A DNA stretch of 64,000 nucleotides from Mytilus californianus (lineage: Eukaryota; Mollusca; Bivalvia; Mytilida; Mytilidae), in assembly GCF_021869535.1 (NCBI RefSeq), contig NW_026262690.1, positions 17,757,001 to 17,821,000 of the forward strand. Reading direction: 5' to 3'. The position numbers and the translations under genes are program-made. The first letter of the stretch is position 1. Every line of letters begins with the position of its first letter. The notes under the pieces were generated by a model. The model had not been told where the DNA came from, did not search any database, and saw nothing but the letters and a program-made list of their open reading frames with translations. Shown here piece after piece: positions 21,295-33,105 of the stretch.

Positions 21295-21897
21295 GTAATT
21301 TTACCGTTTGTGTCCTATTCTCGATTGACACGTTTTGACTATGTAAGGAATCGCATAGAGGCTGATGCATACATAGCAAGAACACTTCCTCTGTCGATGC
21401 ACCTAGTCTCTTTCTCACGTTGTTCATGCAATTCCCTCAGTTTTCTGTCTGTAACCTTAATTTGTCTTCTTAATCGATTTATGAGATTGAAACATTGGAA
21501 AACTACTGGTGTCATTATTTTTTAAACAAATGATATTTCTAGTAAATAATTTAAAATAATAATTATTGTATCTCTTATTTATGTAAAATTACACTGGAAT
21601 GAGTATTTACAACTCTCAATAAACAAAAATGCATTTAGTACTTTCATACTTAAATAAAAGAATTCACTTAAGTTCGAACCAATGATGTGTATAAAATTTT
21701 AAAAGATAGGATTATGTAAGCATCTACTTATAACGTGGCAAAAACAATTATATACATTTGTCCCCGTATTATACTTACTGGAATTCAAGTAATACCAGTT
21801 ACTATGACAGAATTATATTACTGTTAGTTTTAAAGAGCGGGTTTCATGTAAGGTACACATACATATAAATATAGAAATAAGACTTAAGAGTTCTAAT
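21295..21897. other. no gene seen
   Basis: AT-rich sequence. The last part (about 21780-21890, with AAAGAGCGGGTTTCATGTAA) is the diverged duplicate of 25230-25260. Confidence 0.4.
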
Positions 21898-22131
21898 ATG
21901 ATACTGAACAAAGATATTGACGAAAAAGATGAAATTTTATCGTCAGTGTCGACCTTTTTCATCATACACGGAAAGAGAAAGACAACGGATACGGATATTC
22001 GATGCTTTTATCTTAGTACGAATGAAGCACATGGTTTATACAGAAAACCTACGATTTTACAAACAAATATAGATAATTTGTGTTTTTACTCTTTCAGCTT
22101 TAGTTTTAGTCTGTCTAATTTACCAACATGA
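21898..22131 (+). CDS. possible first exon or small ORF, unknown protein
   Basis: ATG at 21898 opens 77 codons starting MILNKDIDEKDEILSSVST. A diverged copy occurs at 25330 (ATGGTTATAACAGATATTTC; MVITDISEKDEIISSV), with related upstream sequence at both places. Amino-acid similarity persists around the ATG (DI-x-EKDEI-x-SSV) and then decays. This could be the first coding exon of a small duplicated family with a splice donor I cannot place, or chance conservation within a duplicated non-coding block. No domain is recognisable. Confidence 0.2.
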   Translation: MILNKDIDEKDEILSSVSTFFIIHGKRKTTDTDIRCFYLSTNEAHGLYRKPTILQTNIDNLCFYSFSFSFSLSNLPT

Positions 22132-22830
22132 CGAATCATAATATCGACGTTTAGTTGACTAATGAAAAAGAATGCAAAAATACAACAATCCATCACCAGA
22201 GAAGCAATTAAATCAAATTTAAAGGAATCAAGTAAATTAAAATATATTTAAAGTCGGTAAATTTATATACATATTACATTAGCTCTGATGACATTTTAAA
22301 ACCTAAATTATTTAATTCTGTCTTAAGTCATGAGGATGTAATGTATTAGTATTGTTGGTTGCTGTCTGTCAAAATTGTTTTTCTTTTATTGTTTTGTTAT
22401 AAATGGTTTATTTCGTTTGAATTGTTTCACGGCTTTTTGAAGTTTAAACATAAACTTGTCGACACTAATTGCGGAATTTTACATTTGCCCTAGCACTTTA
22501 TTTTACTTTTTCCTACTCCTTTTGTCTGTCTAGTTATTATTTTAACGTCCTGAATGTTAAATCAGACGCTGGATATAAAGCAGACATAAATCAATCAATC
22601 ACAATTTTATCTTTAATATTTGAACACATGTTTTAAACAATTAAGAGATTGATATTGGAGAAGCTCATTCACGATTTTCAATACTAAGTAAGATTTATAT
22701 CCATCATATTCTCTTGATCACACTATACCGTGATTTTGATTTGACCACTTTTACGAAGTTATGGGACTTTGACCATTATTAACTATCCTACTATAATGAC
22801 ACGTTATAAACGGAACTCTTCTGAGATCGT
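22132..22830. other. no gene seen
   Basis: AT-rich, with no open frame of note and no repeat I can match. Confidence 0.4.
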
Positions 22831-23062
22831 TTGACAGAAAGCTTTCACACTTGGGAGGAGTGTCATTTTATGTACCTCACCAAAATAATTATACCATCAT
22901 TTGGATTTTATTATTCCTTTCAGGAGTTATTGGACTTGACAATTTTTTGACAGAAAGCTTTCACACTTGGGAGGAGTGTCATTTTATGTACCTCACCAAA
23001 ATAATTATACCATCATTTGGATTTTATTATTCCTTTCGGGAGTTATTGGACTTGACAATTTT
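22831..23062 (+). repeat. 116-bp tandem duplication (two copies)
   Basis: TTGACAGAAAGCTTTCACAC starts at 22831 and again at 22947. The two copies are nearly identical (CAGG versus CGGG near the end). The period is not a multiple of three, so the same bases are read in two frames by the open frame that crosses it. This argues against coding function. Confidence 0.92.
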
Positions 23063-23440
23063 TTGGACTTTCATACCCCAATGACATATTGTGAACACGA
23101 CTACTGTTTCAATGAAAACTCACATGCCAGGTGGCCTTGGATGGCTTTATGTGTAGTTAGCCATACTTTAACTTTATTTTGAATTGACAATTTTTGTATA
23201 GGCGTAATGAGACTGTAACCATTTTTGAACCATTGTAACACAGTGACACCTTGTGGACGTACTCCTCTCGAAAGCTTTTATATTCAGTAGGATTGTGTGT
23301 GACCATGTGTAGTTAACTTGACAAGACTGTTATTTTGATTTGTCATATATTGCTTGCGTTCTTTGACTTTTTACTATTCTCAGTGTCTATAAAAGCATAC
23401 TCATATATTGAAACACTATTCGACAAATATACAGCGACGG
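23063..23440. other. no gene seen
   Basis: No supported feature. A CATACCCCAATGACATATTG stretch resembles 22780-22800 weakly, as if the 116-bp unit had older, more diverged neighbours. Confidence 0.35.
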
Positions 23441-23750
23441 TGGACATTTCTCTTTGGCGCAATGTGTAAAAAGTAAACAATTATAGGTCAAAGTACGGTC
23501 TTCAACACCGAACAGCAAGCTATAAAGGGTCCCAAAATGACTAGTGTAAAACAATTCAAACAGGAAAACCAACGGTCTAATCTATATAAAAAACGAGAAA
23601 CGAGAAACACTTATGAACTACACCAACAAACGACAACCACTGAACAACAGGCTCCTGACTTAGGACAGGTGCATAAAAATGCAGCGGGTTTAAACGCTTT
23701 AACAGGCGCCAACCTTCACCCTAACCTGAAACAGTAGTGTAACATTACAA
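23441..23750 (+). repeat. dispersed mussel-type repeat, copy (second subtype)
   Basis: ACAATTATAGGTCAAAGTAC, CAAGCTATAAAGGGTCCCAA, ATGACTAGTGTAAAACAATT and CCTAACCTGAAACAGTAGTG occur in order. The same subtype is at 42045-42260 and 44530-44740. Confidence 0.75.
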
Positions 23751-25889
23751 CATAAAAAGTTCACGTTTTCTTGATAAAACTATTTTGACGCGTAAATCAT
23801 ATTGGAATCAGTGAGATGGGCGAAATGGGACGTTAAAAATTGCCATTTTTGCTAAGAGAAAGAAAAACAACATTCAGTCTGTTTTTTTACTTTGATAGTT
23901 AAAGAATTAATTTCTGGATTTTACCTCTTTCAAAAATTAGGGTTAACAACAAAATATGAATGTCTTACAGGTGAACATATTTTCTCAATATTGGTACTGC
24001 CTTTTTTGGGGTATGGCATACACTTTTTTTTGCCAACAATCATACAATTTGATTAACGTTGTACCAAAAACCAAATTAAAATTTCAAGGCAAACGAGTTC
24101 AATATAACATGTACACAATTGTCAAATAAAAGCGACAGTAGTTTACCGATGTTGAAATCTCGTAAATCGATTTAGAAGAGACAAATTCAGGTAACTAACA
24201 GAAACTGAGAGAATCGCAAGAACTCCAAAAAGGAGCGAGACCGGGTGCGTCAACAGGGTAGAATGCGAATTCATAATCAGAATATTATGTAAAAATATTG
24301 TAAAATTAGATAAATGTGTAGTTCAGCATCGTATGAATCAAATACAGCGCCTGATGGTTTAAATTTGCAATAAAAGAGTCACTTTTTAAAATAATATGAA
24401 AATATTTCAGATATGATAAAACGTACTATTCAGGGATTTTGTGCATAAAAGGGGGAGGCTCCTAAGTCCTAAGTTTTCTGCAACATGTGTTATGTCAAGT
24501 TCAACGAATACCATCAAATCTAAGATTTACATCTGTTTGACAAGCCTGTAAAACTAAATCAAATAAAACGAACTTATCATTGTGACGTATCATAGCGAGT
24601 TGAATTCCATACACACCGCATTTTGAATGTAAATTTTCATACAAAATAATGAAAACAACACACTATAGCATGGAAACGCGGCTATTTACGAATAAACCAA
24701 CATCTGCAAAAAATTGCTTGACGTCGACTTCTCTACTTGAATTTCATTTTTTACCTGTTCTGAAACTCTTTAATTGGAAATGAGTCGCTTTTTAGGAATT
24801 CAAAGTACTAAAACGAATGGTTGTCCCTTTGTCGATTGTGCTATTTTTAGCAAATACTTTTTTAATTACACTTTGAATAAATCATATATGGAAAAACTGT
24901 TGGTGTTTAACAGGTGCGCAATTATACTTTTTCTGGACTAAATACATAAGGTCCCTTGATTTTTCTTCACGAATTTTTTGATTTTTTGTATCGTACCAGG
25001 CAGGCAGAAAATTTACCAAAATGTTGATCAAATTAAAAAAAAAAACTGCGCTTGCGTGAACTAATTTTCATAACTCTTTCCAGGAACAAAATATGCAAAT
25101 GGTATAACAGCCAATCACATATATCACGCTATCATGCTGTTGCCTATATTTATTCTTTTTTTTTTATCTCTATGTCATGTTCCCTTCATAACAGGCTGCT
25201 CCAGTGTAACTCTATTTAGTACATTATAACCTTAAAGAGCGATTGTCATTTAAGTTAAGCTTACTTATTCTACAATAGAAGTAAAATGATAACGACACAC
25301 ATATATATAGATACACAATTTCTGCAACGATGGTTATAACAGATATTTCCGAAAAAGATGAAATCATATCGTCAGTGCTGATCTTTCTTTTAAATTCCAT
25401 TTTATCATAAACGAAAAAAGAACTTTTTGTTGAAATGTGCGATATAATATCATCTTTTATGGTATCTTTATAACAATATCGTTGCACAGATCTTTACATT
25501 TGTATAAGTTTTCTCTGTTTGTGTAGTATTTTTTGGCGATCCAATTCCTGAAGACTGATTATTCTAATTCACAGATTCTATCGTCAGTCTGCTAAAAAGT
25601 GGTATGTTGTCTTCTCAATCAATTTAATGCGATGTGAACATCTGTAAACTACTATTGCCTATATTTATTATTTAACTTACAGAGCTAACCTTGTTTTTAC
25701 AAACAAATCCAACTATTTCTTTTTAATATCGTAAACGAAAGGTATTTGAAAAAGGATAAGATCAAGCTTTCTCTATGAACCGGTAACATTCTAAGGCGAA
25801 CATTTCTGATTTCCAAAGTGACATATGAAATGTGTCCCTTCTAACATGACCTTTCGCAGTTTTAGCTCAACATTTCTCATATCTACAAT
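23751..25889. other. no confident gene; duplicate of the 21.9-kb block near 25.2-25.5 kb
   Basis: About 24120-24225 resembles part of the 59690-59965 repeat in reverse (CGACAGTAGTTTACCGATGT). At 25230-25400 an ATG with MVITDISEKDEIISSV matches 21898. Elsewhere the sequence is AT-rich and unassigned. Confidence 0.4.
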
Positions 25890-26035
25890 ATAAAAAGGAA
25901 GATGTGGTATGATTACCAATGAGATAACTCTCGTTAATAGACCAAACGACACATAAACTAACAACTATAGATCACCGCACGGCCTTCAACAATGAGCAAA
26001 ACCCATACCGCATAGTCAGAACATTTGGAAGTTAC
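25890..26035 (+). repeat. dispersed mussel-type repeat, 5' part
   Basis: AAGATGTGGTATGATTACCA through CACCGCACGGCCTTCAACAA to ACCCATACCGCATAGTCAG, then it breaks off. It matches the start of the copy at 522. Confidence 0.8.
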
Positions 26036-26630
26036 AAATCGACATTTCCAATACCGAAGTTTACATTTCACTGCTCCTTGTTGTCATTTCACAGTTCCAA
26101 GTTGGCATTTAATAGTTGACATTTCGCAGATCATGATAACATTCATCAATTCCAAATAGACAGTTAGTAGTTCCAACATGACCTTTTTCACTTCTAACTT
26201 GACATTTTCACTGTTTGAACTATTCGTTCAGTTTTCTATTTTTATTTTACATAACGGCTGGCATTTGTATGTTTCACAAAGTATTGATTAAATCTATCAA
26301 CTCTGGTACAACCCCTTATTTTGATATTCATGCTAAAACGATTTTCACTCTACACGCATAACCTTGGGGAAATATCAATATTCTGCTTCCGTCCGTCCGG
26401 TTAACAACAATACTCAAATGCGTTTGAGTTCTGTGATAACTGGTACCGTTGTATCAAGAATTTGAACACAAAATGACCTATACCATTTGAATTGAAAATA
26501 TATAGCTTAACAAACAATCGAATCACATACTTTTTTAAAATTCAATTATTTCATTCAAGGATCAGTTCAGGGCATTTCCTTAAACACAAAATCAGTATTT
26601 ATTCTGTTGGACTTCAATGATGTTTACAAA
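26036..26630. other. no gene seen
   Basis: Between 26040 and 26220 a loose motif (TTCCAA...GACATTTC / GTTCCAAGTTGGCATTT) recurs about every 25-30 bp. This looks like a decayed minisatellite. Nothing else is supported. Confidence 0.4.
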
Positions 26631-26880
26631 AATATTTTTGTCCCCCGCGCATTGCGTTGCGGGGGACATGGAAATACCAAGCGTCCGTCCGTCCGTCCGT
26701 CCGGTCTTGTTATCGCTTTCACAGGTACAATTCTTGCCAGATACTTATTAAAACTTATACCAAAGGTTAATATCAGCAATATCTCGAAAAAGTTGTATAA
26801 TGGTGGCCGATCGACTTTTTTTTAAAGAGTAATGCTCCTTGGAAATATTAAATTTATGGAAAATGGCCTTGTAAGTGCTC
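26631..26880 (+). repeat. dispersed repeat with GC hairpin leader
   Basis: TCCCCCGCGCATTGCGTTGC then GGGGGA forms a strong hairpin (26641-26667), followed by (CGTC)n-type CGTCCGTCCGTCCGTCCGG. This leader style resembles the repeat at 19131. An open frame of 72 codons crosses it and is not supported. Confidence 0.5.
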
Positions 26881-27789
26881 TGTCTGATTGTTTATTTCAA
26901 ATTTTGTGAATTTTTCAATAATATGAACACAAGGCTTTTTAAATCCAACCATAATTCAATTAGAAGTTATGCTATTTATTGTCGTTCAGATTTTTGAAAA
27001 CGTTCATTTGAATTCTGCGTGTTGAGAAGTGATGATCTCGAAACTTTGATTCGTTCTGACTTACTGTCAGCTTTTTTAATACACCAATGGAGACCTACCA
27101 GCAACAGTTTATATAAAAACAAAAACCAATGAAAGCGATGCTATTTCTATGTTACATAGGTACTAGCATTCATTTAGTATTGTACGAAATTTCAGTTTGA
27201 TCTACTATTAGCACATATCAAGATTTTTTTTCAAATTTATGTTTTTTTGCAGTGCACAAGCTTATATTACGGACAATAGTACATGTAGCATTTTCCAAAA
27301 ATGAAAACATTTCAAAATTATTTTCAGACTCGTTGTTATCTTCTTCCTCCCTTCATCAACTCTGTTTCTCCGTTTTCACGATTCTTTCAACAAAACAAAA
27401 TTATAAATATACCTTCACGTGTCACATGCATGTCTGACATATATATATAGTTTGTGTTCATTCAAATAAATACAACTATATGAACTTTAAATTTTATTGT
27501 TCGGAAAACAGAGATAACATATAGAAAAGAATTGGGAATTTTATAGCGTCTTTGAAACTTAATACTCGAAATTACAAAGCAATATAAATAGAGATATGCA
27601 ATCAATGGTTTCCCCAAAACTTTAATTTCCATTTGATGTCGTAATTAGAATTTCATTTTTAAATATAACAAAACCAGAAAAACCAGGAATAGTAGCTCAG
27701 GTACATAATTGGTATATTTTTGGTTTCAGTCAACTCATGCCAACATTAAGAAATATAGGTATAAAATTGTATAAAAAAAATATCATATA
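26881..27789. other. no gene seen
   Basis: AT-rich sequence with scattered short frames only. No splice-bounded coding segment stands out. Confidence 0.4.
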
Positions 27790-28010
27790 GATTGAATATA
27801 ATACTGTCATACAAGTGAGAGGTTTAGCTAGATAAAAAACCAGGTTCAATCCACCATTTTCTACATAAGAAAATGCATGTACCAAGTCAGGAAAATGACA
27901 GTTGTTATCCATTTGTTTGATGTGTTTGAGCTTTTGATTTTGCCATTTGATTAGGGACTTTCCTTTTTGAATTTTCTTCGGAGTTCAGTATTTTTGTGAT
28001 TTGCCTTTAT
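27790..28010 (+). repeat. dispersed repeat (AAGTCAGGAAAATGACAG family), forward copy
   Basis: CAAGTGAGAGGTTTAGCTAG, AACCAGGTTCAATCCACCAT, ACCAAGTCAGGAAAATGACA and TTCTTCGGAGTTCAGTATTT. A reverse copy is at 50570-50790, a decayed forward copy at 49985-50165, and a longer relative at 59690-59965. Confidence 0.75.
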
Positions 28011-28414
28011 ACAACAGATTTTAAAAAATCTAATCAATTTACATCCAGTTTAAACTTTTTTCTTATAGTTTATAGTTAACATGCATGTAAGTAATTATAT
28101 GTGTTGCTAATCTCTTTATAATTCGAAATTAACATCATCATAATAACTTCTGCCAGTAAAGGCGCAACTCCGAAGGTTGGAGTAATGAAATCTACCAAAC
28201 TGAATAATTTTCAATATCGTATTCACAGTATATCATAAAAAAAAATGACTCTCTCTAATCTTCCACCAATAAAAGCTTAAAGTTTATTTACAACACACTG
28301 CATCCACTTTGTTAAATCATATACTGTCTCCTTATAAAAGCATGTAGTAAATTGAGAACAAAAGAGTTGATTTCAGCTTTCAAATTAAGGAGTGTCCATT
28401 CCTATGTAGTAACA
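28011..28414. other. no gene seen
   Basis: AT-rich, with no supported feature. Confidence 0.35.
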
Positions 28415-28640
28415 TTCCCGCATTTGAAGTTTATATCTTCCAGTTGATACGATATTCCAGGGCTTGCGTTTCCAATCATGATTTCCTTGATAGAGGGTTC
28501 CTCTTACAAGGAAGCTATAAAACCTAGAGTTCCTTCGAAAACTTTACGAACGAGTTGCTTCCCCGTCCGTTATGAAATATCTGTTTCACAGATGACTACG
28601 GATCGTTACCACGATCCCGTCCTCCTTTTCACTAAGCGTG
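28415..28640 (+). pseudogene. Penelope-like RT C-terminal remnant
   Basis: CAGTTGATACGATATTCCAG, GGGCTTGCGTTTCCAATCAT and GATTTCCTTGATAGAGGGTT parallel 16860-16940 closely. The translation gives QLIRYSRACVSNHDFLDRG before frame loss. It represents the region after the catalytic palm of a Penelope-like reverse transcriptase. Deletions and stops make it non-functional. Confidence 0.72.
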
Positions 28641-28835
28641 ACCTACCGTATTAGATTTATCAACGGGTATGTACAAACACGAGCAACACAATGGGTACCA
28701 CATGTGGAGCAGGATTTACTTATCCCTCGGGAGAACCTGATATCATACCCTGTCTTTGGTGGGGTTCGTGTTGCTCATTCTTTAGTTTTCTATGTTGTGT
28801 TTTGTATACAGTTGTTTGCCTTTTATGAAAATAAG
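28641..28835 (+). repeat. Penelope-type 3' tail repeat
   Basis: CACATGTGGAGCAGGATTTA, TTTGGTGGGGTTCGTGTTGC and TTTAGTTTTCTATGTTGTGT lie directly downstream of the RT remnant. This links this very common tail to the Penelope family: the same order occurs at 16.8-18.0 kb. Confidence 0.65.
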
Positions 28836-28849
28836 TAGATGTTGTATAC

Positions 28850-29518
28850 TAGTAATTACCAATGAGACAATTCTACACAAGGGACTAATGTCAACTATAG
28901 GTCACCGTACGGCCTTCAACAATAAGCAAAACCAATACCGCAAAGACAGCTATAAAGTTCCCGAAAGGACAAATATAGAACAATTCAAACGAGAAAACAC
29001 ACGGCCTGATTTATGTTAAAAAACAATGAACGAAAAACAAATATGATATACAGCAACAAATGACAACCACTGAATTACAGGCTCCTTAATTGGGACAGGT
29101 ACATACAGAATATGGTGGGATTAAACATGTTAGCGATCGCCCAACACTTTCCCTAACCTTGGAAAGTGGTGTTACATTACAACATATGAGCAAACTATAC
29201 AAATCAGTTGAAAAGAGCTAAACTCATCAGATCGATACAAAGCAGAAACAAGTAACAAAAACACAGGCCGGACATGGCAGAGTATTTATACAACCCTACA
29301 ACAAAAAAGACACTAAGTACAGATCTGAGATTACTCGCAGTTACTGACAACTAGTTCAAAGCCAATTACAACTAATAAAAAATCATGTATCTAAGACTAA
29401 AGTACACATCCAACATCCAATTGATATAGTTTATAGACATCATTAACAGTTAGAGAAAAACATGACCTTGCGCAAGGCCAAAATACAGGTATCGACAGAT
29501 TGTAGAACCGTGAATGTG
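28850..29518 (+). repeat. dispersed mussel-type repeat, long copy
   Basis: From TTACCAATGAGACAATTCT through CACCGTACGGCCTTCAACAA, AGTACAGATCTGAGATTACT and CGCAGTTACTGACAACTAGT to GTACACATCCAACATCCAAT. It runs further 3' than the copy at 522 and shares that 3' part with 53580-53700 and 61190-61320. Confidence 0.75.
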
Positions 29519-29800
29519 CATATATATATATAAGAACGTCTAAACAAGTGACAACTCTACGACAAATCCATCCATTGGATCACCAGTGAAGGTGACACAC
29601 GGCTGAAAACACATTTTATATTCATAATTACTCTGAATATCAGCACAACAATGTTTAATCTGCAAATTTGCGGAATCAAATTTTTGTTCTTCCCTCGCCG
29701 GGATTCGAAATCATGCTATTGTGATATCGAGACAACACCGCCTGCACTGTGGCCATCGCTCTAGACCACTCGGCCACCTATACTGAACTAAAAATTCAGC
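29519..29800 (-). repeat. tRNA-derived SINE (tRNA-like head at 29692-29786)
   Basis: On the minus strand GGTGGCCGAGTGGTCTAGAG matches a polymerase III A box (TGGCCGAGTGG, 29767-29777), and GATTTCGAATCCCGG (about 29698-29712) matches a B box. The spacing of about 55-60 bp suits a long-variable-arm (Ser/Leu-type) tRNA. The downstream body ends at a (TA)n stretch at 29519-29531, which could be the SINE tail. A decayed tRNA gene is the alternative. The tail and the absence of a clean cloverleaf favour a SINE. Confidence 0.6.
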
Positions 29801-30125
29801 TTTCTGTGGCCTAGTTTTACCTTTCCACGTCAGTAGAATCTAGAGTTGTGACACAGCTTATATATATTTATAACAATAATATTAGCTTGGATTTTATTTA
29901 CTGATAACAATATCAATATTCATACCAATAAAAACAATATGTAAAGATCTAATTACATTGTTGAATTTGTTACCTTTTAGAAAAACTTTATTTAAAGGAT
30001 CGATTAGTTTACCCAGATTGTATCTAAATTTCCGGGTTTCGACTTTTCTTTTTGCCAAGGCGTTGTCAGTTTATTTTTGACCAATGAGTTCGAATGTCCT
30101 TTGGTATAATTCGACTCTGTTTTAC
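29801..30125 (-). repeat. Penelope-type debris
   Basis: The stretch at about 29940-30010 (AGATCTAATTACATTGTTGA, AAGGATCGATTAGTTTACCC) resembles 61460-61530, part of a minus-strand Penelope C-terminal region. The stretch at 30040-30120 (AAGGCGTTGTCAGTTTATTT) resembles the tail family. Confidence 0.45.
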
Positions 30126-32559
30126 ACTTTAATTTTAATAAGTGATTAAATATATAAATAATTTATAGACTTCAAAATCTAGATGTATACAATTATAGGA
30201 TTCTTGACGGTATCAAGATGCGATCATTCATTTTACTGTTAAAATCTATACTTAGTTGAAATATCTAAAAGCTCATATCTATTTTAACACGAAGCATACA
30301 AGAAATAAATAACACCTTTCCAATACTTAAACAACCACATAAACGATATCTTAGTTAAATTATAGTAGTATACAGCGAAGCATTTTAAAGTATTTTAGAA
30401 AGCTAAAACTTGTGATGTCTCTATTGTTAGCAGAATAAGTTGTTGAAGTATGGTGATTTCTTTATGCAATACGTTCCACCAATGAAGAACTAAACATTAA
30501 CATCCATTAAGTAATTTATTTTTGGTTAATCAGTTGTTTCCATTTGGTGTATATTTGTTATATATATAATTTATATATTAATTATATTTATCAGCACAAC
30601 ATATATATAAATATATACAAAATTATTGACATTAACACTGACGAAGGCTGTTTGTTAATATACATATTAAATGTCTGAATGATAGCCAACGATAAATCTT
30701 ACGGGGCGAAGGATCATATAATTATGATACAGTACACAGCAAAATATAAAATATAATAAGCAAGTCTAAAAGGGTACAACATCACAAAAAAAAAAATCAT
30801 GAACAAATGTTAAATATTTCGGATAATTAATATCTTTCATCAGTAAGATGTCAAATGATTCTTATCTTGACATGTGGTAGTTACACTGTAATAGTAATCT
30901 TGATCGTTATACTAATTATCACGAATCAATATGCTGGTAAATTTTTTCAATATTGATGTTTTGGAGGAGGAATAAATTCCTTAAAACTGTAAGAGTCCTG
31001 TACTGAAGCCTGAGTTACTAGAAACAAATGAAGCTTAAATACTCTGATAAACGGATATATTATTTGTTACGAATATCATGTATTCTGGGAAGTACGTACC
31101 TGACTTTTCCAAATCTAAAAATTGGTCTCCGACTAATTTTCGGACATGCATACATTGTATCATGTAATACAAAAGAAATGCTATTGGGTATACATTCTTG
31201 ACAGGAGAGAGAACGTGAAAAATATTTCATAATCCTACATGTAGCTAATAAAAACATTATAATTCTATGTAAAGTCAGTACACTCAGTCTTAAACTCCCT
31301 ATCGAATCTGGGAGGTGGAATAATGGAAAATCGATAGTGTAAACTTTGTAGTTCATGAGATATTGGTGATGAATTTAACTTTATTTTAACCTGTTCGCAA
31401 TTAAATGATGCAATAATATAATTCTCAAGTATGAAGTGTGCTAGTGTATTTTTTTTTTCAGTTTAATTTTTAAATTTCATATTTTCTTCGACATACTTTT
31501 GCAAGTATTTTATTGTTGTTCTAATTCAAAGGAGTAATGTAAATCCTTAGAAATACTGACTGTATTTTAGCTGCAATTGTTTATAGTTTTTATTTGCTTG
31601 ATTCGTTATATAGATTCAATAATTTAGTCTATTCTAATAAGCTATTTTATCCAGCAATCAACTATACAAGTATAAAATACAAATGCAGCCATGCTGATAT
31701 AACTGAGTGCAAAATTTTTTAGTAAACCTCTATGACAGCAATCTAATAGTGAAACAGTCCTGCAACAGACATATAATTGAGATGTCTTAGGTTTAAAGTA
31801 TATAGTTTTATGACTTTATTTAACAATAGGTGCGCCTCTTTTTCCTTTCCTTTTCTCTATGTACAGATCTAGATGCAACATGAAATAATATATATAATAT
31901 AGATTTTGAATATATATTTAACCCTGTTGCTGAGCCTTGTACATATCATGACAGATATTGAGAAACAAATCGCATATACTATTTTATCTTTATTTGTGTA
32001 TTTTCAGATTTTACCACTTAAGTATTGATAATAAGACATGTGGTGCGATTGTATTTGTGTACTTGAGCAATTAATGCATAGAAGGAATATTAAATGACTG
32101 ATACAGGTATTTTTAACGTTAGATTAATTTAATAATTGGTAAATTTACGAATAAGGACATGTTTATATTTATGTATACATGAAGTAACGATTTACGTGTG
32201 AAATACACGTGAAGACAAGTTACCTTCATCAGCTGTCTGCTCAGCTGTGCTCTATATTAGAGATGAAATTTAACAAACCATGGCCAGTAGCATGAAGTAG
32301 TTTAAGTGCTTACGATCACCTCAAGATCATCTTTTCTGCTAAAATAGTATCAAGAAGTGATCTTTGCAACATGGATGATAAACAACCCTTCAAATTCCAA
32401 TTACACGCGCAACTCTTATCCTTGACGTAATATTTTCTTGGCATTTCAAAAGTAGATGATCGGGTTTTTTTTAATGAGTATTTAAAAAATGACACTTGTT
32501 GTTCTCTTGTCGTATTGTATTGTAATCAAAACAGTATGGGTTGATTAGGACTGTTCATA
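30126..32559. other. no confident gene; AT-rich
   Basis: Contains a (TA)-rich low-complexity tract at about 30541-30620. A 98-codon minus-strand open frame (31060-31356, Cys- and Arg-rich, no recognised domain, no visible splice context) is the longest frame; I do not call it. There is nothing else to report. Confidence 0.4.
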
Positions 32560-32965
32560 TATCAAAATCAGTATTAAGTTCATATTTGGCATATAGATCA
32601 CTGTATACTTAAATAATTTCCAGCAAAAATGGCATTCGTAGTTTTCATTTCGGTACACACCAGAATAAAATGACTAAGCGTTTCATAATTGTTGCCGGGT
32701 AACATGCAGATTGGGTCAGGGTTAGTATAATTAAATACAGCTCTAATGGTTTATAGTATGTAGCTTCCCATCAGGATCTTTAAATTGACTTGAACCCTTG
32801 TTGTTTCAAATCACGTTGCGAATTATTACATACATTATTCACGCCATCTTAATATTTAAACGTATGCGAATGGTTCACATTAATTGTTTTATGATGTGGG
32901 GAAGATTTTATTGGCTAGAATGATACAAATTTTTCCAGAAAATTAAACTTGTTGTTCTCTTATTG
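32560..32965 (-). pseudogene. LINE-type C-terminal remnant
   Basis: On the minus strand near 32640-32740 the translation reads NPDPICMLPGNNYETLSHFI then LVC. The spacing C...H...C with ETLSHFILVC resembles the Cys/His end found at the C-terminus of many non-LTR retrotransposon polyproteins (C-x-x-C...ET-x-x-H-x-L-x-x-C). One expected Cys is missing. Upstream coding is broken by stops. The superfamily cannot be assigned from so little. Confidence 0.35.
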
Positions 32966-33101
32966 CATATTGAATAGAATCGAACATTATCTATAAGAAC
33001 ATTCTTAGGACTGCATCTAAACATCAGTTTACAGTTTAAATTTAAATTTGATTTCTAGGCCGGATCGAAAATCGATTCTTGTTTCGATTCAGTAAAATGT
33101 T

Positions 33102-33105
33102 TCAA
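33102..33105 (+). repeat. candidate 4-bp target duplication (TCAA), left
   Basis: TCAA immediately precedes the first GGTTGCA end of the array and is repeated at 41966-41969, immediately after the last TGCAACC end. Confidence 0.6.

Noticed and set aside
22851..23182. Two overlapping 70-77-codon open frames
   Set aside because: They result from a 116-bp tandem duplication read in two frames.
31060..31356. 98-codon minus-strand open frame
   Set aside because: Longest frame in its region, but no recognised motif, no splice sites that fit and no second copy to judge constraint. It may be part of an unrecognised repeat.
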